From NCBI GenBank assembly GCA_000697665.1, contig KL197728.1, forward strand, positions 540,252 through 604,251: a stretch of DNA of 64,000 nucleotides, read 5' to 3'. This stretch comes from Jaapia argillacea MUCL 33604. Taxonomy: Eukaryota > Basidiomycota > Agaricomycetes > Jaapiales > Jaapiaceae. The notes below the pieces were generated by a model. That model made no database searches. It was not told where the DNA came from and saw only the letters and a list, made by a program, of their open reading frames with translations. This document shows positions 58,950-64,000 of the stretch, piece by piece. A program made the translations under genes and the position numbers. The first letter of the stretch is position 1; the number at the start of each line of letters is the position of its first letter.

Positions 58950-60260
58950 ATACCTTTAGGTGTTTGTGCCGTCGTGTACCCCTCTCTTGCGAGAGCATAG
59001 CAGGCTACATACGACTGTACCGCTCTTGTGCCGACTATCAAACTACCACCGCCCCATGAAATCATCGTCGTTATATTTTGAAAGCTGTCCTCAAATGAAT
59101 CTCTTCGAAGTGGAGGGTAGCCGCGTATCAACACATTGTCCAAATGGCGCTGTCAGTGGCTGTCAGGGGACTCTGTCCTACCTATGGAGAGGCAGGAAGG
59201 TCGGGAACAATTTGCATCTTTACCCAGGAACACACTTCTGGGAGGTACACTTTGGCGTAAGCAGATCCTCTCGTTTCACATGATCCTTCAACTTGGACTT
59301 TTCTGCAAACGAGTGGCCAATCGCTTCTTGGACCAATCCCGATATATGCTCCACATACAACACAAAGGAAAATGTGACGAGATATTCAGGGAAGCTTCAG
59401 CATACCCACAAATTACAATTCCGCGTCCCTCCATACCCTGTGTGTCTCCAGTCTTTGATTTAATAGCGGCAGTTCTGATCTTACTTGACTTCACAACCTA
59501 GATACATTTCAGCCATTTGAACCAGCCACGATTGTCCCTGACCCAAGTCCCCTCACAGATTCCTTAAATGGTGACGTCCGCGGGGAGAGCGTGGCGGAGC
59601 CTGGATGTTGGACTGCAGAATGTTGGCAATTTTTGACCTCACTTTCTCGGGAAGGACGAATGAGACTTGAACCCATCCCAAGCCACTCTTAAGATAAACT
59701 AGTAGATATCACGACACGATCTCTACACCATGACTTATCCGCTTCCTCATCCCGGCGTACGATTGTCGACGACTAAACCCCGAAGGAATGAAGAAGCAAA
59801 GCCTACAAGGGAGGTCCCACGGGGCTCAATCCCAACGTTCCCCGGAACGAAACCCTACTTGTTTCTGCAGAGCGCCTACGTCTCAGCTAATTGTGTTGGT
59901 GCCTCGACATCTCAGAGCTCTGAAGAGAGATCTCAACCCTTTATCTTTGGACCATTCGGCCAACTCCATGGCCTTATCTCAGAGGAACATCGTCTCCGGA
60001 GGTGTATCAAGTCATGCGACGCACTAGCTGCCCCAAGGTGCCTGATGGATGCTTCTTTCCGTACCTATGCAGACCATACCGGGGTCGGACTTCACGCCCT
60101 TTCAATCTGCGAATTACAACTTCCGACTCACCTATATATGCTATCCGTCTCCTTCTACCCTCTCGCATCACCCCTTGCTACTGGAGAATAAATCCTCACA
60201 ATCCAAGACTCGATGGCGACACCGGTGGTCGGTGATACTGTTCCAGGGCGAGCACTGGCA
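58950..60260 (+). pseudogene. F-box-like relic upstream of NLR3
   Basis: Colinear with the relics of blocks 1 and 2. It keeps YPGTHFWEVHFG near 59220 and the longest frame of the family, 59730-60191, with FGPFGQLHGLISEE ... KSCDALAAPRCLMDASFRTY and ADHTGVGLHALSICE. Earlier F-box-like sequence near 59050 is out of frame. Confidence 0.5.
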
Positions 60261-60347
60261 TTGATTCTCCACATTTGAATACCCATACGAATTCACGAAT
60301 CATCATCCAGCACTCGTCGGAGTGACATGCGGTTGTTTGTGAATAGT

Positions 60348-63300
60348 ATGGTTGTTACTTTATGGCGTGACCAGTCCTTGACTGCGCCACTAGAAATCTC
60401 TGCCTCCGGATTGAAGCATAACAGAAAACATTCGGTCAAAGTGACGGTCGGGCGTCAAGTCAAGACTTCGAGGGAAACTGAGAGGACAAAGGACCCTTCA
60501 TGGCCGGACTTAGATTTTGTATTGTGGGTCTTACTTTGCGTTTGTATCGTTTGCCCGTCTCTTACTAACGTGTTATCTAGCCTCCTCTCTGAGTCATCTC
60601 GTCTCATGGTCGAGGTTTTTGATCACCCTGTAATTTCACTGGGTCCCTCGTTTACTGGTGGTATAACAGTCGACCTAAGCGTTCTTCGGCATGAAACCAG
60701 TGAGTCGACTGTTCCCTGAGTTCATGCCGTCGTTTAAATGAAGAGACAACACCTGATTTGACCTCCGTATCTAGCGATCACCCGGCAACTCGATAGTCTC
60801 CATCAACCAGACGTTGACGTAGCAGGTAGCCTCACTGTACACATCACCGTCAACGACCTTGGAGATACAATTGGCTTCAACACCGTTCTTGAGCACGCCG
60901 AGAAAGACCTTCACCTATTGGGTACTCCTGGCTGGGCTACACCTATACCTGACCCAGTATCGAATGTTGCTTCGTCTATCATTACCGTATCCCAATCAAC
61001 AACGGATATTTGGCAGCCGGTGGTGACCTCCGTTGGGAGTTTCGTGGAAGGTCTCAAGGCTTCCGTAAGAGTCGTCGATGCACTTCCCGAGGTCAGACTC
61101 CCGTTCTGCTCCATCTCTCTCAAACTCAATGTCCCATTTCCTAGATTCATCCATATGCAAAGGCAACGTGGACTCTTTTGTCGTTCGTGTATAAGGTGTG
61201 TAATCTTCTCCTGGCTGACATTTGCGCTCGTCTTGACCATCTTCTTCTTCATAGACCGTCATCAATCAAATCGCACTCGACGACAAGGTCAATCGCTTGG
61301 CAGGCGTGATCCGTGAAATCTACCAAGCCGCCATAGATGCCGATCCTCTGAAGAATCATGGTACCATTGGCAAGACTTTGCAGCGCATGCTCATGCAAAC
61401 ATCGGAGTGCGCTTACTTCATCAGGGAGTACGCTAAAACCAAGGGTTTTGGTAATCATGACCTTGTTGGCTGCCGTGAGTGTTGCGCTGACTTTTTTGGA
61501 AGTGAGCCGTGCCGTCAAGAACCAACTGGACCCTGTCGACGCCAAGATTGACGTGTTTGAGACGACTTTCAATGCGCTAAAGTCGGATCTCGAACACAAG
61601 GCCACAATACAATCGTCAATTGCTGTTTTTCGCATCTTGGATACTGTCGCGAAAATAGGTGAGCGGCAGTGCACTTCGAGGGGCAGGACACTTACGCAAG
61701 TGAAGCAGAAGAGACTCTTGTGCTCAATGATCTGCCGTATGCATCGGCAAGTTACAACATCAAGCTTGGGTGTCTTCCTGGATCTCGGCAGGAGATTTTG
61801 GAAGCGATTATTGACTGGGTGAACGATGCAAGGGGGGACAGTACCCAATCCAGAATATTCCTCGTCACTGGTGTTGCAGGGTCTGGGAAGTCCGCCATTG
61901 CACACACCATCGCGAGTTACTTCTCAGATCAGGAGCGACTGGGTTCTTCCGTTTTCTTCAAGCGCGGTGCCACCGAGCGCCCCGGAACTTTGTTCGGCAC
62001 CATAGCCCGCGACCTGGCGGACTCTGACTCTCAATATTGCTCCCAGCTCCTCGCCGCGGTCAGAGGTAGCCGTAGCTTGATCCAGACGACCAGTGTCCAA
62101 CGCCAATTCGAGAGCTTTATTTTGAAACCCACAATGAATCTCAAGATGGTCGGGCCGGTCGTTATCGTCATCGACGCATTGGACGAATGTAAGGATTACG
62201 AGGATATCCTTGGCGTCCTTGCCACCGAGCTCGACAAGCTTCCTCCAAACCTTCGTATTCTCGTAACTGCACGAGCCGAGGACGCAATTTGTGCCAAGTT
62301 CGAAAAGTCGCCCTACACGTGGCACAAGCGTATGGAAGAAATTCCACGAAAATCCACCTCCGAAGACATCTCGTCCTTCGTTGACCGCGAATTGTCCGCC
62401 GTTGTCGAGTCACTGGAGCATCGATGGCCAAATGGACAGTGGCGCAAAGAGCTCGTTTCAAAGGCGGACGGGCTTTTTCAATGGGCCCATACTGCCTGCA
62501 GGTTCACATGGCATCCGCCAAGGTGGTATCAGTAATGGTCCCGCACGTCGATTTGAAATCGTCACGTCAGGTGGATCAGTCCTTAAGGACCTTGATGCTT
62601 TATATCTTGAAGTATTACGCCATTCTTTTCCCTCTCTCGACGACGAGTTTCTCGATTCATTCCGATTCGTTATCGGGGCAGTTGTTGTGACGAGAACACC
62701 ACTCAGCATTCATTCCTTGGATGCCCTACTACACACCGGAACTATGAATTATAGTTCTCAAGAAGTCCTACGACCACTCGGATCAATTTTCAGTGGAGTA
62801 TCGAACGACACCTCGCCTGTGCAAGTTCTGCACACTTCATTCCGGGATTTCATTGCCCACACATCGCAAAGTGACAAGTTTGCGATTGACATTGTGCTGT
62901 CAAATGGAGTGCTCGCGAGGTCATGTTTGGAGACTATGATCCTCGGATTGCGCCAGAACATCTGCCATTTCAATGACCGATTTACAATGTTTTCGGATAT
63001 CTCTCCAGAAGAGCTATCAAGGATCCGCTCTGAGTTTCTTTCGGAAGCTCTTCAATATGCATGTCGATTCTGGGCCTACCATCTTTCGGCAGCGGCCACC
63101 GACACATCCTGTTACCTCCCGCAGATGGAAGGATTCCTTCGCTGCCACCTCTTATCATGGATCGAGGTCATGAGCATCCTTCAGAAGCTCGATGAAGCTG
63201 TAAGCTCACTCCTTGACCTCGGAACGTGGCTTTCGGTGCGTCTTATTCTCTCGTACAAGTACTAAGTTATGATTATTAACCTCATGCATAGTCTCATGCG

Positions 63301-64000
63301 ACGCAAGAACCTAACCTACGCGTCATAGCCGTTGATGCCATCCGTTTCATCCGAAACTTCTTTCATCCACTCTCATCCGGACCTCTTCAAGTATACACCT
63401 CCACTTTACCATTTGTTCCCACAGAGACGTCCATATATAAACATTACAGTCATTTAGTCGACAACACAGCTCCTCTCATCTTGCATGGGCGTGATCGAGA
63501 CTGGTCACCTCTTTTATTTTCCCTCAGCCACCACAAGAGAGCGATTACGGCCCTTGCCTTCTCTCCAGATGGGACCCACCTTGTGAGTGGTGATTTGGAT
63601 GGAAATGTTCAAATGTGGAGTCTCGATACGGGGGCTCTCGCTGGGTCAACCATACGAGCCAAGCAAAGCCCAGTCATATCAGCAGTGTTTACCTCCGGTG
63701 GCTTTAACCTCTTGACTGTTTGTGGGAAATGTTTCAAAATGCCTTCCCAATCAAAAGGAAGGTTGTCGGATCCGTCACTGGGAGGGATCCAACTATGGCG
63801 CGCTGATACCGGGGCTGAGATTCCGCTTATCTGGCAGCATACCGAACTGGATCCCCCAACTGCTCGCACATCGGACGGGGCTGTTATTGCTACTCTGGAT
63901 GACTCCAATTCACCACCACTTCTCTCCACCGTAGATGGTGTTGATTTGCCATTGAAACATCACAGGGATGATCGAAACATCCTCAAAACCGCTTTCAATT
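60348..64000 (+). pseudogene. NLR3: C2-NACHT-WD40 gene, frameshifted, continues beyond window
   Basis: Exon order as in NLR1: C2-like LEISASGLKHNRKHSVKVTV, IHPYAKATWTLLSFVYK, REIYQAAIDADPLKNHGTIG, Walker A GVAGSGKSAIAHT and Walker B VVIVIDALDEC. At about 62504-62511 a 7-nt insertion (ACATGGC) follows the codons for ACRF and shifts the frame, giving a stop at 62533-62535. The original frame resumes at once downstream (IRQGGISNGPARRFEI) and stays open through SYKY. The WD40 exon opens at about 63295 with SHATQEPNLRVIAVDAIRF, includes FSPDGTHLVSGDLDGNVQMW, and runs open to the window edge. No intron removing the insertion is plausible. Confidence 0.8.

Larger units (their letters stand above)
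58498..64000 (+). repeat. Segmental duplication block 3 (cut by the window end)
   Basis: Colinear with block 1 from OTU exon 1 onward. Shared sequence includes AGGCATGTTTCACGTTTC versus GGGCATGTTTCACGTTTC, AACCTGGATCAGGTTTCGGG, the F-box-like relic and NLR. Block 3 lacks a ~30-bp stretch near its start that block 1 has (after 23545). Confidence 0.85.

Noticed and set aside
1-64000. CRISPR array, bacterial operon or phage features
   Set aside because: No regularly spaced repeats, intron-rich eukaryotic genes throughout.

Overview
The window is nuclear DNA of a mushroom-forming basidiomycete (Agaricomycetes-like). The evidence is: genes split by many 47-65 nt GT-AG introns; F-box, NACHT-WD40 and Plavaka-type transposase families that are typical of that class; roughly balanced GC; no prokaryotic gene organisation. 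No species call is attempted. Exon models were built by hand from splice signals, frame continuity and comparison of the repeated copies inside the window.

Left part (1-10.9 kb). About 4 kb holds no convincing intact gene, only an F-box relic near 3.0 kb. Two head-to-tail minus-strand genes for mitochondrial-type RNA-binding proteins follow: a 3-RRM protein with RGG tracts at both ends (4266-6142), and a protein of twelve tandem RRM domains in which nearly every RRM is cut by an intron at the same place (6436-10868).

Middle-left (11-23.5 kb). Two intact 569-residue F-box proteins form the arms of a ~2.1 kb inverted repeat, around a conserved 311-residue gene of unknown function. Next come an inverted pair of tRNA-like (SINE-like) sequences, a secreted GH78-like glycoside hydrolase in eight exons, and an OTU-family deubiquitinase on the minus strand.

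Right part (23.5-64 kb). This is a decaying segmental-duplication array. The basic block reads: OTU exon 1 and promoter, a relic F-box-like gene, a C2-helical-NACHT-WD40 NLR gene, two minus-strand relics (A and B), and a 266-residue gene of unknown function ('gene C'). Three NLR copies are seen. NLR1 (25.4-31.6 kb) is open throughout (1945 residues), but its C-terminal exon has been displaced by a ~3.6 kb insertion. NLR2 (41-47.3 kb) has no aligned start codon, a 1-nt deletion and an in-frame TGA. NLR3 (60.3 kb to the window end) has a 7-nt frameshifting insertion. Gene C is intact only at 56.7-57.6 kb; its first copy is truncated and joined to the C-terminal (GED) end of a dynamin-like gene. 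A Plavaka-type DNA transposon with a dead transposase and a second gene (DUF6698-like) split the second block at about 48.7-55.9 kb.

The most interesting features are the 12-RRM protein with phase-locked exons, the co-duplicated NLR and gene C block, and repeated CGA-to-TGA nonsense changes in duplicated DNA, which suggest CpG-directed mutation of repeats.
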